In this document: piece after piece, positions 39,591 to 48,846 of the stretch
Layout: each line of letters opens with the position of its first letter
Position numbering within the stretch: position 1 is the stretch's first letter
Assembly: GCF_001625445.1 (NCBI RefSeq)
Contig: NZ_LWHG01000004.1
Coordinates: 1 to 64,000, forward strand
DNA from: Haladaptatus sp. R4
Lineage (GTDB): Archaea > Halobacteriota > Halobacteria > Halobacteriales > Haladaptataceae
DNA length: 64,000 nucleotides
Direction of reading: 5' to 3'
Notes under the pieces: model-generated
Databases searched by the model: none
What the model was told of the DNA's origin: nothing
Seen by the model: the letters and a program-made list of their open reading frames with translations, nothing else
Made by a program: the position numbers and the translations under genes

Positions 39591-42038
39591 TTACTGACAG
39601 GCGTCGCACGTCGGGTCTTCGACGGTACAGAGGTCCTTCCCGTCCGCTTCGTCCGCCGGTCGTCCGCCGTCGGTCTCGGCCTCGTCGGCTCCGAACTCGT
39701 CCCGGTGCTGGCTCTTACCGTACTCGGCCATGTCGAGCGTCGACTTTTCGATTCCCGACGCGCCGAGCGTCCGCAGGTAGTAGGTCGTCTTCAGGCCCAA
39801 CCGCCACGCAGTCTTGTACACGTCGTCGAGGAGCGTACCGTCCGTGGACGGGAAGAAGACGTTGTGCGAGACCGATTGGTCGATCCACGTCTGCCGGTGG
39901 GCGGTCAGTTCCAGTTGGTGGCGCGGATCGATCTCGAACGCCCCGCGATACAGTTCCTTCAGGTCGTTCGGAACGGCGTCTATCTCCTGAATCGAACCGT
40001 CGTGATACTTGATTCGGTCCACCATCTCTTCGTCCCACTCGTCGATTTCTTGTAGGTCGTCAACGAGGTGGTCGTTGATGACGGTGAACTCGCCGGACAT
40101 GTTCGATTTCACGTAGAGGTTTGAGTACTGCGGTTCGATGGACGGCGTGGTTCCGTTGATGGTCGAAACCGTGGCCGTCGGCGCGATGGCCATCGTGTTC
40201 GAGTTGCGCATCCCGTGCTCCTCGACGTGTTCGCGGACGACGTACCAGTCGAGGGTCTCCTCGCGGTCGGTCGGAATCTCCCTCCCTCGTTCCGCTTCGA
40301 GCGAATCGACGGTGTCCTGCGGGAGCAGGCCGCGATCCCACTTCGAACCGTCGTAGGACGGATAGGGTTCTCGCTCGGCGGCGAGTTTCGAGGAGTTCAG
40401 GATGGCGTGGTAGGAAACGAACTCCTGCCAGCGGTTCGCGGCCTCGATACCCTCTTCGGAGTCCATCGGGATTCCGAGTTCCATCAGCGCGTCGTGGAAT
40501 CCCATCGTTCCGAGTCCGACCGGCCGGTGTCGCATGTTCGACTCCTCGGCCTCGTCGGTGGGGTAGAAACAGAGGTCAACGACGTTGTCCAACATCCGCA
40601 TGGCGGTTTCGATGGTGTCCGCGAGGTGGTCGCGATCGAGTTCATTTCCTTCGACGTGCGTAACGAAGTTCACGCTGCCGAGGTTGCAGACGGCGTGTTC
40701 GTCCTCGCTCGTGTTCAGCGTGATTTCGGTGCAGAGGTTCGAGGAGTGAACCGTCCCGACGTGGTCCTGCGGCGAGCGGACGTTACACGGGTCCTTGAAC
40801 GTCAACCACGGGTGGCCCGTCTCGAACAGGCGCGTGAGGGTTTTGCGCCACAGTTCCTTGGCATCGATGCGCTCGTACTGACGGAACTCGCCCTCGTCCG
40901 CCATCGCTTCGTACTCGCGATATTTCTCCTCGAAGGCGGCACCGGACAGGTCGTGGAGGTCCGGCACCTCGTCGGGGCTGAACAGCGTCCATTCCTCCCC
41001 CTGTTCGACGCGCTTCATGAACAGGTCCGGAATCCACGCCGCCGTGTTCATGTCCGGCGTGCGTCGGCGTTCGTCGCCCGTGTTCCGTTTCAGGTCGATG
41101 AAGGCGGGGAAGTCCAGATGCCAGCAGGCGAGGTACCCACAGGCCGCCCCGCGCCGCTTCCCGGAGCGGTTTATCACCGCCGTCACGTCGTTGCTGATGC
41201 GGAGGAACGGCACGACGCCGGTGGATTCCACGCCCGTCGATTCGATGAGCGCGCCGCCCGCGCGGAGGTTGGTCCAGTCGTTGCCGAGGCCGCCGCTCCA
41301 CTTCGAAAGCTGTGCGTGGCCTTTGTACGACTCGAAGATGTGTTCGAGGTCGTCCGAGACCGTCGTCAGGTAACACGACGACAGTTGCGGGTGGGTCGTC
41401 CCGCTGTGGAACAGCGTCGGTGTCGAGGGGGTGAACTCCAGTTTCGAGAGGACGTCGTAGAACTCCTCGGCCCGGCGCTGCGGTTCGTCCTCTTCGACAG
41501 CCAATCCCATCGCGACGCGCATCCAGAACGCCTGCGGCAGTTCGAGGTGCTCGCCGTTCTCCTCGGTTTTGAGGAAGTACCGCTGAATCAGCGTGTCCAT
41601 CGCCATGTGCTCGAACCGCTCGTCTCGGCTCAGTTCGAGGTAGTCGGCCAGCGATTCGAGGTCGAAGGTTTCGGTTAGTCGCGGGTCGAGACGGCCGATT
41701 TCGACGCCGTGTTCGAGGTTGTCGACGAACGTCGAGCGGTACTCCTTGTCCAGTTCGTACCCTTCCAAATCCTCGCCGATAACCTCGCGGTAGTACCGCT
41801 GGCGCGCCGCGGCCGCGGCGATTCTCTTGAACGTCGGGTCGCGTTCGACGCGCGCGGAGAGCGCGTCGACGACGGCTCGATACAGTTCGTCGGTGCTCGC
41901 GCCGTCGTAGGAGTTCCGCTCGATTTCGGTGACGATGTCGTCCCAGTCGTCCGCCGAAAGTATCGTTTCGTGGCCCGTTCGTGCTCGGTCCAGAATCGAC
42001 CGAGCGTCCGTCGTCGTCGCTGTTGATTGGTGGCTCAT
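39591..42038 (-). CDS. nrdA: ribonucleotide reductase large subunit
   Basis: An 815-residue class I catalytic subunit, intact in one frame. Active-site elements are SSCYLTTV (first redox Cys), NLCTEITLN (thiyl Cys with Glu) and AVCNLGSVNF (second redox Cys). The SGGLGND and PTATVSTINGTTPSIEPQ segments are typical. The C-terminal shuttle cysteines are in TCDAC after a long acidic linker. I see no KRDG-type ATP-cone at the N-terminus, so activity control by dATP at that site appears absent and control may rest on NrdR. Between nrdR (16 bp) and nrdB (31 bp). Confidence 0.95.
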   Translation of the reverse strand: MSHQSTATTTDARSILDRARTGHETILSADDWDDIVTEIERNSYDGASTDELYRAVVDALSARVERDPTFKRIAAAAARQRYYREVIGEDLEGYELDKEYRSTFVDNLEHGVEIGRLDPRLTETFDLESLADYLELSRDERFEHMAMDTLIQRYFLKTEENGEHLELPQAFWMRVAMGLAVEEDEPQRRAEEFYDVLSKLEFTPSTPTLFHSGTTHPQLSSCYLTTVSDDLEHIFESYKGHAQLSKWSGGLGNDWTNLRAGGALIESTGVESTGVVPFLRISNDVTAVINRSGKRRGAACGYLACWHLDFPAFIDLKRNTGDERRRTPDMNTAAWIPDLFMKRVEQGEEWTLFSPDEVPDLHDLSGAAFEEKYREYEAMADEGEFRQYERIDAKELWRKTLTRLFETGHPWLTFKDPCNVRSPQDHVGTVHSSNLCTEITLNTSEDEHAVCNLGSVNFVTHVEGNELDRDHLADTIETAMRMLDNVVDLCFYPTDEAEESNMRHRPVGLGTMGFHDALMELGIPMDSEEGIEAANRWQEFVSYHAILNSSKLAAEREPYPSYDGSKWDRGLLPQDTVDSLEAERGREIPTDREETLDWYVVREHVEEHGMRNSNTMAIAPTATVSTINGTTPSIEPQYSNLYVKSNMSGEFTVINDHLVDDLQEIDEWDEEMVDRIKYHDGSIQEIDAVPNDLKELYRGAFEIDPRHQLELTAHRQTWIDQSVSHNVFFPSTDGTLLDDVYKTAWRLGLKTTYYLRTLGASGIEKSTLDMAEYGKSQHRDEFGADEAETDGGRPADEADGKDLCTVEDPTCDACQ

Positions 42039-42054
42039 AAATCGTTAACTCGTT

Positions 42055-42539
42055 TTACTTGTCGGTCGGATGAGGAGGGTCGTCGTCCAGTTCCGCGTCG
42101 AGAACCGCGTCGAGTTCGCGGAGGAACTCCTCCGGTTCGGAGAACGCCTTGTACACGGAGACGAACCGGATGTACGCGACTTGGTCCAGTTCGCGCAGGC
42201 GCTCGGAGACGAGGTCACCGACGAGGCTGGACGAGACGATGCGCGTGTCCCGGTTCTGGAGGTCGGACTCCACTTCCTCGACCAGACTCGTCACGGATTC
42301 CTCGCTCACGTGGCGTTTTTCGACGGCTCGGTCGATCCCCGCACGGAGCTTCCGGCGGTTGTACGACTCGATGTTCCCGTCGCGTTTCTTCACCTGGAGG
42401 GAGTCCCATTCCGGACGCTCGTACGTCGTGAATCGAAACGAGCACCGTTGGCATCGCGCCGCCGTCGTACCGACGTTCCGTCGGCGCTCGTGGTGTCGAT
42501 GACTCGCGTCCGTTCGTTCCCGCAATCCGGGCAGTTCAT
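42055..42539 (-). CDS. nrdR: NrdR transcriptional repressor (frameshifted)
   Basis: About 160 residues. The zinc ribbon begins MNCPDCGNERTRVID at 42539 and resumes in the next frame as RCSFRFTTYERPEW; the break is near 42445. An ATP-cone domain follows (VKKRDGNIESYNRRKLRAGI). NrdR senses ATP/dATP and represses ribonucleotide reductase genes. Here it is the first gene of the nrdR-nrdA-nrdB cluster, so it probably represses its own operon. Confidence 0.92.
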
Positions 42540-42570
42540 GGTTGTCACTCCTTGTACCTCCTGTTGCTTA

Positions 42571-42616
42571 AACCCACATATGGGGTCTCGCTTCTTCCAA
42601 CCGCTATATGTGGTGT
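42571..42616. promoter_or_regulatory. pair of NrdR-box-like motifs upstream of nrdR
   Basis: Two related sites: 42571-42586 (AACCCACATATGGGGT, plus strand) and 42601-42616 (ACACCACATATAGCGG, minus strand). They match the bacterial NrdR-box consensus (acaCwAtATaTwGtgt) at about 10 and 12 of 16 positions, and their centres are 30 bp apart, about three helical turns, as in known paired boxes. A TTTAAG string on the minus strand at about 42565-42570 could be the TATA element of a leaderless nrdR transcript, so the boxes would sit directly upstream of it. Confidence 0.6.
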
Positions 42617-42778
42617 CCAGTCACTACGGCATAAACGTTTCCCAATCGAGTTTCAGTAATACAAATTTACTTGATTTGTGTCTGGCACGGCACTGCGTAC
42701 TCCGATGGACGGCCTTTCCACTACGAGTCCAAACCGACCAAAAAACGGTCCACCCGCCCGCTCGTAGTTACCGTCCGC

Positions 42779-44540
42779 TCAGTCCATCTCGTGGATATTC
42801 TCGCCTCGGTTGAGCCGTTCCGCGATTTGGAACGTCTGTTCGCCCGCCCGCCGCGTCGGCGTGTGCGCCGAGAGGTAGCGAGCGGTTCCGATGAGGTGAA
42901 TCCGCGCTCTTTCTTCGCTCTCCTCGATTCCTTCGCCCGCGAGCGTGTCGTACTGATCGAACGCCGCCTCGACGTTCTGCCGGGTGTGGAACCCGACGTC
43001 CTCGCGCAGGAGCGCCTCGCCGAGTTTCCGTTTCAGCAGGTCCGTGTCTCCCTCGGCTTCGAGATACTCCGCTGTCAGCCTTCCCGCTCTGTCCACTTCC
43101 GCGTTGGACTCCACCTCGAAGGTCTCCATCAGTTCGTCCAGCACGGCGTCGGGCGAGCGGTTTCCGTCCGGTTCCGGAAGTCGCGTCGGCGGCGTGTTGA
43201 GGAACCTGTCGAGGTAGACGCTCATCGCCGCGTCGAGACGCCGCGATAGGCCTCGGGCGCGTCCGTCCGCCCCGCGAGTCCGTACACCGCGTTCGCGTAG
43301 GTGTAGGTGTGGTGGACGGTGTTCCAGTCGCGGAACTCGTTCGACGTTCCGAACTGGGCGACGCGTCGCGCGGCGGCGAACGTCACGACTTGGGCGAGTT
43401 CCGCCGCCGTCGCGCCGTCCTCGATTGCGCCCGTGACCGCGTCCATGATGGCGTGCGGGTCCTCGCCGAGGAGAGTTTCGACGAAGTCGTCCGGTTCCGT
43501 CCACGTTTCTCCCTCCCCCGTTTCGAGCAACTCCGGCAGTTCGTCGGCGGCGTCGAAACACAATTCCGCCACGTCGATGGGTTGCCGCCACGAGGAGTTC
43601 TCTTCCGCCCGGTTCGCCGACGCGAGCCCCGGAACGAGGCTGGGGAGCACGTCGTCCGCGTGCTCCCACCCGACGTGGTCCAGCGTCTGGAACGCCTTGT
43701 TGATGAAATCCAGTCGGTGACCGGTGCCGAGGTAGAGGTGGTCGGTGACGGCGCGACGAGCATCCCCGCGATTTTCGACTCGTCCAGTCCTTCGCCGATT
43801 GCGGCTCTGAGTACGCGTTCCGCCCCGTCCGAGTCCCGCACCTCGATGTTGTCGCGGAACCACTCGGTCAGGCGCCCCGCGGACACGTCCTCCGTCGAGA
43901 GCGACTCCTGGACGAAGAACGGCGGTTCGCCCGAACACTCGTCGGCGACTTCGGTCAGTCCGACGTAGAGCGCTCGCCGACGGTCCTCCGCCCGCACGTC
44001 GTCCAACAGGTTCGCCATCACGCCGAGCGTCGTCAACCCTCGTCCCCATCCGGCCTGTCGATAGTGGGTGCCGAACTCCGCCCCGAGTTCCACCGGGACG
44101 GTGGACGGGACGCCTTCGGACTCCAACCCGATGACGGCTTTGGCGACCACGAGGTCGATGTTCTCCTGCAATCCGTGTTCGAGACGGTTGCGCCAGTGCT
44201 CCTCGGGTGGTTCCGTCCGCGGCGGGTTCGGTTGGACGTACACCTCGCCGTCCCGAATCTCGACGGGGTAGGTCTGCACGTCGTCGGCGAACGGATCGAA
44301 GGTATCCCCGCAGGACATCTCGAATCGCGCGTGATGCCAGTGGCAGGTCAGGACGCCGTCGTCCACCGATCCTTTCGTCAGTGGGAAACCCATGTGCGGG
44401 CAGCGGTTATCTATCGCGTAGAACTCGTCCTCGTGGAAAAATAGCCCGATGGAGTGGCCGTTCGCCTGTACGATCTGCGGGGTGTCCTCTCGGAGTTCGT
44501 CCGCGTCAGCGACTCGGACGAACGAACCTTTCGTTGCCAT
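42779..44540 (-). CDS. Rieske [2Fe-2S] protein with long helical C-terminal domain (frameshifted)
   Basis: About 587 residues. The first 110 are a Rieske domain with CPHMG and CHWHHARF (Cys-x-His and Cys-x2-His) as cluster ligands. The remaining 475 or so residues are mostly helical, with the His-rich segment DHLYLGTGHRLDFINKAF and later HHTYTYANAVYG. Frame breaks near 43755 and 43235. No catalytic iron motif of ring-hydroxylating oxygenases is recognised in the helical part. It could be an electron-transfer protein or an unusual oxygenase. Start at 44540 (MATKGSFVRVAD). Confidence 0.75.
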
Positions 44541-44603
44541 GGTTGGTATATTGTCACATGGAATCAAAACCCTTCCCTGAAACGGATTTATGTAACCGTC
44601 CCG

Positions 44604-45200
44604 TCAGTCAGCCACGCCTTCCTGCAGGCGCTCGTACCGCTCGGCGAACTGGGATTTACACGACGAACAGCAGAAGTGATACAGTTCGTCCTCGATGCGC
44701 GTCGATTCACCCTCGTTCGTGACGGTGTTGCCACATTCCACGCAGTCGGGGGCGAACTCGATGGTTCCCGGTTGCGGGTTCCACTCCTCGTCCACGAGCA
44801 ACTGGACGTCGTAATCGCGGACGGCGTCACCTTCGATGGCGTCCGAGAGCAGCGTTTCGACCGCCCGTTCGTGGAGGTTCGCCTTACAAACGACGTGCGA
44901 GTCGGCGGTGACGAAGATGTGTTCGACCCCGTCGAACGACCCGAGCGATTCCTTGATTGCATCGACGTGACCCGGTTTGGCGTTGATCGTGACGAGCAGC
45001 GCGAGTCCGTCGATGAGGATTCCCTGATCCAAATCCGCGGTGAACCGGCGGATGATTCCGATCTCTTGGAGGCGGTCGACCCGGTCGGAGACCGTCGGCG
45101 GGGAGAGATCGACCGTGTCGGCGATTTCGTTGTAAGGGCGGCGTGCGTCCTCTACGAGCAACCGGATGATTTCCCGGTCAGTGTCGTCGAGTTGTCGCAT
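44604..45200 (-). CDS. Lrp/AsnC regulator with TRASH metal-sensing domain
   Basis: A 198-residue protein. An AsnC-type HTH (RRPYNEIADTVDLSPPTVSD) and an effector-binding RAM domain precede a C-terminal TRASH domain with CVECGN and FCCSSC. In Halobacterium a protein of this architecture controls copper-exporting ATPase expression. It is divergent from copZ with a 266-bp spacer that holds a perfect palindrome, so copper regulation of copZ, and perhaps copA, is likely. Confidence 0.9.
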   Translation of the reverse strand: MRQLDDTDREIIRLLVEDARRPYNEIADTVDLSPPTVSDRVDRLQEIGIIRRFTADLDQGILIDGLALLVTINAKPGHVDAIKESLGSFDGVEHIFVTADSHVVCKANLHERAVETLLSDAIEGDAVRDYDVQLLVDEEWNPQPGTIEFAPDCVECGNTVTNEGESTRIEDELYHFCCSSCKSQFAERYERLQEGVAD

Positions 45201-45265
45201 TGTGCTGTTCTTCGTGTTATAGGTGGAAAACAGTTTTTGTCATCACGCATCTCTGCCGGTGACTT

Positions 45266-45279
45266 CGAATATATATTCG
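45266..45279. promoter_or_regulatory. perfect 14-bp palindrome, candidate copper-regulator operator
   Basis: CGAATATATATTCG is a perfect inverted repeat, 66 bp upstream of the Lrp-TRASH start and 188 bp upstream of copZ. It overlaps an AT-rich tract that could serve as the TATA element for the regulator gene. Lrp-family proteins bind short palindromes, so autoregulation is plausible. No experimental support. Confidence 0.45.
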
Positions 45280-45466
45280 GGTGAATACAAAATTTCACTT
45301 GTTTAAAAAATGAATTATCTGTTCCATCTGGAACTCCTCCGGTATCCATCCGACGTCAGTTCGGCACCGGACGGAAACGGTGGTTCTCTCCCCCTTACCT
45401 CGTTCCGCTGGCTACCTTCGGATTTTTCCCGAAATCGCAAAAAGTAAGCGGTGAGTATGCTGTTGC

Positions 45467-45664
45467 ATGGTCGAAACCATCGACGTAGACGGAATGAGTT
45501 GTGGCGGTTGTGAACGGAACGTCGTCGAAGCGCTCGAAGACGTCTCGGGTGTCTCCGACGCCAACGCCGACCACGAGGCCGGGACTGCGACCGTCGAGGG
45601 CGACGCGGATACCGCTGACCTCGTCACCGCGGTTCAGGATGCTGGCTACGACGCCTCGGCCTGA
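45467..45664 (+). CDS. copZ: copper chaperone CopZ (HMA domain)
   Basis: A 65-residue heavy-metal-associated domain with the metal motif MSCGGC (Cys12 and Cys15) and the typical alternating beta-alpha pattern ending DAGYDASA. It carries Cu(I) to CopA in the cytoplasm. Divergent from the Lrp-TRASH regulator. Confidence 0.92.
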   Translation: MVETIDVDGMSCGGCERNVVEALEDVSGVSDANADHEAGTATVEGDADTADLVTAVQDAGYDASA

Positions 45665-45705
45665 AGAGTCGAAACGCTTAGACGCTATCCGGCCAATTTC
45701 GAGCC

Positions 45706-46710
45706 ATGAGCGACCTGTTGGTTCGTGCCGCGCGCGGCGAACGTACCGAACGCCCGCCGGTCTGGTTGATGCGGCAGGCCGGACGATATATCCCGGAGTA
45801 CCGCGACATCCGAAGCGACTACTCCTTCAAGGAGGCCATCAAGACGCCGGAGGTGGCCGAACGAATCACCCTTCTGCCGTGGGAGTTGTTCGAACCGGAC
45901 GGTCTCGTCATGTTTTCGGACATCCTCACCGTCCTCGAACCCCTCGGCTTCGAGTACCACATCGAGAGCGGCGTCGGTCCGGTCGTCTCGAATCCCGTCA
46001 GCGGTCCGGACGACGTCCCGACGGCGTTCACCGACGTCGCCACCGAAATCGACTACGTCGGGAAACTGCTGAATCGATTGCAGGACAGCATCGGCGACAA
46101 AACGAGCATCATCGGTTTCTCCGGTGGGCCGTACACGCTCGCCTCGTACGTGGTCGGCGACGAACCTACGTCGCGGAAACCGATCCGTCGGTTCCGGACG
46201 AACCACCCCGAAGCGTTCCGCGACCTCCTCGAAATCTTCACCGACGTCGTGGTGGAGTACGTCAAGTACCAACAAGCACAGGGTGCGGACGTGATACAGG
46301 TGTTCGACACGTGGTCGGGCGTGTTGACCCCCGACGACTACCGGGAGTTCGTCCTGCCACTCCACCAACGCATCTTCGACGCCATCGACGTGCCCTCCAT
46401 CGTCTTCGCGCGCCACCCCGGCGGCAAACTCGACCTGCTCGCCGAATCGGGCGCTGACGTGGTCGGCCTCGACTGGACCATCGACATGGCCGACGCCCGT
46501 GAGCAGTTGGGCGACACGCCGGTTCAGGGTAACCTCGACCCGTCCTACCTGCTCGGCAGTCCGGAGTTCATCAAGGAGATGACACACGAGGTCATCGAGA
46601 AAGCGGGCGACTCGGGCCACATCCTCAACCTCGGCCACGGCATCGACCGGACGACGCCGGTCGAAAACGCGCAGGCGTTCGTCGAGGCGGCGAAGGAAGT
46701 CGAACGATAG
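45706..46710 (+). CDS. hemE: uroporphyrinogen III decarboxylase
   Basis: A 334-residue cytoplasmic enzyme. Signature 1 PPVWLMRQAGRYIPEY, the MFSDIL aspartate and signature 2 IIGFSGGPYTLASY are intact, and the C-terminus has NLGHGIDRTTPVEN. It decarboxylates uroporphyrinogen III to coproporphyrinogen III. Starts 41 bp after copZ. Together with hemG and hemH 0.9 kb downstream it implies a coproporphyrin or protoporphyrin branch of heme synthesis, unusual for archaea. Confidence 0.93.
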   Translation: MSDLLVRAARGERTERPPVWLMRQAGRYIPEYRDIRSDYSFKEAIKTPEVAERITLLPWELFEPDGLVMFSDILTVLEPLGFEYHIESGVGPVVSNPVSGPDDVPTAFTDVATEIDYVGKLLNRLQDSIGDKTSIIGFSGGPYTLASYVVGDEPTSRKPIRRFRTNHPEAFRDLLEIFTDVVVEYVKYQQAQGADVIQVFDTWSGVLTPDDYREFVLPLHQRIFDAIDVPSIVFARHPGGKLDLLAESGADVVGLDWTIDMADAREQLGDTPVQGNLDPSYLLGSPEFIKEMTHEVIEKAGDSGHILNLGHGIDRTTPVENAQAFVEAAKEVER

Positions 46711-46744
46711 GAAATTTTATTTCTACCTGACGACACGACCCTGT

Positions 46745-47562
46745 ATGTCCCTCCGATTGGTGGCCCGCAAGGATTTTCTCGATTTTGCTCGGAAAAAGTC
46801 GTTCTGGGCCGTTTCGGTCGTCCTCGCCCTGCTCGTCGTTCTGTGGTCGTACTTCTACACGATTCACTCCTACAGCACCGGAACCGCGGTGGACGTAGTG
46901 CAGTACGTTTACTCCGCGGCACAGGTGCTCGTTCCCCTGATCGGACTGTTCGTCGGGTACAGCGCGGTCGCGCCGAACGCGAGTCGGGAACGCTAAAGCT
47001 CCTGCTCGGACTGCCCCACTCCCGGCGAGACGTGTTCGGCGGCAAGTTCATCTCCCGCTGCGGCGTCGCCCTCATCCCCTCGTTGGCGAGTTTCCTCCTC
47101 GCCGTCGTCTTCATCGTCTCGCAGTTCGGCCGGTTTTCGTTCGGACCGTACGCGCTGTTCACGGCGGCGACGGTCCTCCTCGGTGCCGTGTACGTTGCGA
47201 TCGGCGTCGGACTGTCGGGATTGGCGAAATCGAACCGCCGCGCCGGAATCCTCGCGGTCGGCGCGTTCGCCCTCTTTCAGTTGTTCTGGGGTACGCTGGT
47301 CAATATCGTCGCGTACCTCAAAACGGGTTCTTCGATGATGGTCGCTCCCTACCCGGCGTGGACCTACCTCGTGAAATGGCTGAGTCCGTCCGGCGCGTAC
47401 GAAGGATTGCTTCATTTGTCCTTGCTCCCGTCCCTCCGAATCGCCTCGGGCGGCCAACCCCCGACGTATCTCTCCCCGTGGCTGGTCGTCGTCCTGCTCG
47501 TCTGGGGAATCGTTCCGTTCGCAGTCGGTTACTGGCGGTTCGAAAATGCCGAACTGGACTGA
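46745..47562 (+). CDS. ABC-2-type transporter permease (frameshifted)
   Basis: About 272 residues with six membrane helices. The N-terminus RLVARKDFLDFARKKSFW and the GTLKLLLGLPHSRRDVFGGK segment are typical of haloarchaeal ABC-2 permease subunits. The frame breaks near 46980. No ATPase gene is adjacent. Its stop directly abuts the hemG stop (convergent, no gap). Substrate unknown. Confidence 0.82.
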
Positions 47563-48846
47563 TTACTTCGCCAACTGCCCCGCCAACGCCTTGGCCTCCC
47601 GAATTCGGCTTGGAACGCCCATCCTCGCGGTGTAGTTCGTGGCGAGGTGGACTCCGTCCGGCGTTTCGAATTCATCCAGCGCGTCCCACGACTCGTCGTA
47701 GGCCGGGAATCCCCGGTGGAGTTTGTGAACGCTCAGCACCTCGGCGTCGCTTCCCATCACCTCGGCGAACTCCGTGGCTGCAATTTCGCCGAGCGTCTCG
47801 TCGCTCTCTTCGAGCAGTTCCGGGTTCTTCATCCCGCCGAGGAAGACGGTGTACACTCCTTTACTCCCCGACTTCCCGGTCCGTCCGAACATGCTCGCAT
47901 TCCAGGAGACGCCGAGCGTGTCGAGTCCTTCGTCGTGGCGCACTTGATAGCCGAAGCCGTCCCGGTCGGAATCGGCCCGGAGGTGCACGAACGCGAGCGG
48001 GTTGTAGTTCAGCCTTCGGAGCGATTCGGCCGTGTCGCTGAGATTCGACAGGAGGTCGGCGCTCACCGCGGCGGGCGTGGTGACGACCACGTCGTCCACG
48101 TCGAACGACCCGTCGTCGGTTTCGAGGACGAACCTTCCATCCCCATCTCCCTTTTTTCGAATTTCGGTAACCGGCGTTTCGAGACGGACGTTCTCCTCGT
48201 GGGCGTCGTAGAGTGCCTCCGGGAGCCGCTGGACACCCTCCTCGAAGGTCATCGCGGGGGCGGAACTGCCGTCGGCCATCGCGCGTTTGAGGACGGGCGT
48301 CAGCAGGTCGCCGTACGTTTCCTCCATTCGCATGACGCCGGAGAGCGAATGCTTGACCGGCATTCGATGGGGGAGTGAGCCGTACGTCCCGCCGAACAGC
48401 GGGCCGATGAGGTTCTCGTACGCTTCCTCGCCGAACTTCCGGGTGAACATCTCCGCCGCGGTTTCCTCGGGGTCCACCGGGTCGGTTTGTGGCTCCTCCA
48501 GCACGTCCAGTTTGCCGCGCCAGGACAGCAGGTCGGTGGTGCCGAACTCCTCGATGGAGAACGGCGCGCGACGGAGCGCGCCGTTCGCGTAGACGAACAG
48601 TTTCGTGTCCCCGGCTTCGATGACTTCGTCCTCCAGGCCGAGGTCGGCGATGAGTTCGTCCACCGGTCCCGTGCGTCGCAGGCGCTGTGGTCCCCACTCC
48701 AGCAGGTAGCCGTCGACGCGGCCGCTCCGAATCACGCCGCCGGGTTCGTCGTCGGCTTCGAGGATGACGTGGTCGATTCCCGCCTCGTCGAGATTGTGTG
48801 CGAGCGCGAGGCCGGTGATGCCCCCGCCGACGATTCCGACCGTCAT
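47563..48846 (-). CDS. hemG: HemY/HemG-type (copro)protoporphyrinogen oxidase
   Basis: A 427-residue FAD-dependent oxidase. The dinucleotide fold VGIVGGGITGLALAHNL is followed by an acidic residue (ILEADDEPGG), and the LLEWGPQRLRRTGP segment and the C-terminal THYTARMGVPS-like end (HLATNYTARMGVPSRI) match the family. It oxidises a porphyrinogen to the porphyrin. Its ATG overlaps the hemH stop as ATGA, so hemH-hemG is a translationally coupled operon. Confidence 0.9.
   Translation of the reverse strand: MTVGIVGGGITGLALAHNLDEAGIDHVILEADDEPGGVIRSGRVDGYLLEWGPQRLRRTGPVDELIADLGLEDEVIEAGDTKLFVYANGALRRAPFSIEEFGTTDLLSWRGKLDVLEEPQTDPVDPEETAAEMFTRKFGEEAYENLIGPLFGGTYGSLPHRMPVKHSLSGVMRMEETYGDLLTPVLKRAMADGSSAPAMTFEEGVQRLPEALYDAHEENVRLETPVTEIRKKGDGDGRFVLETDDGSFDVDDVVVTTPAAVSADLLSNLSDTAESLRRLNYNPLAFVHLRADSDRDGFGYQVRHDEGLDTLGVSWNASMFGRTGKSGSKGVYTVFLGGMKNPELLEESDETLGEIAATEFAEVMGSDAEVLSVHKLHRGFPAYDESWDALDEFETPDGVHLATNYTARMGVPSRIREAKALAGQLAK

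Noticed and set aside
40215-41678. Long plus-strand frame (487 codons) antisense to nrdA
   Set aside because: It is a shadow frame of a GC-rich conserved gene, with Arg/Val-rich composition and no domain.
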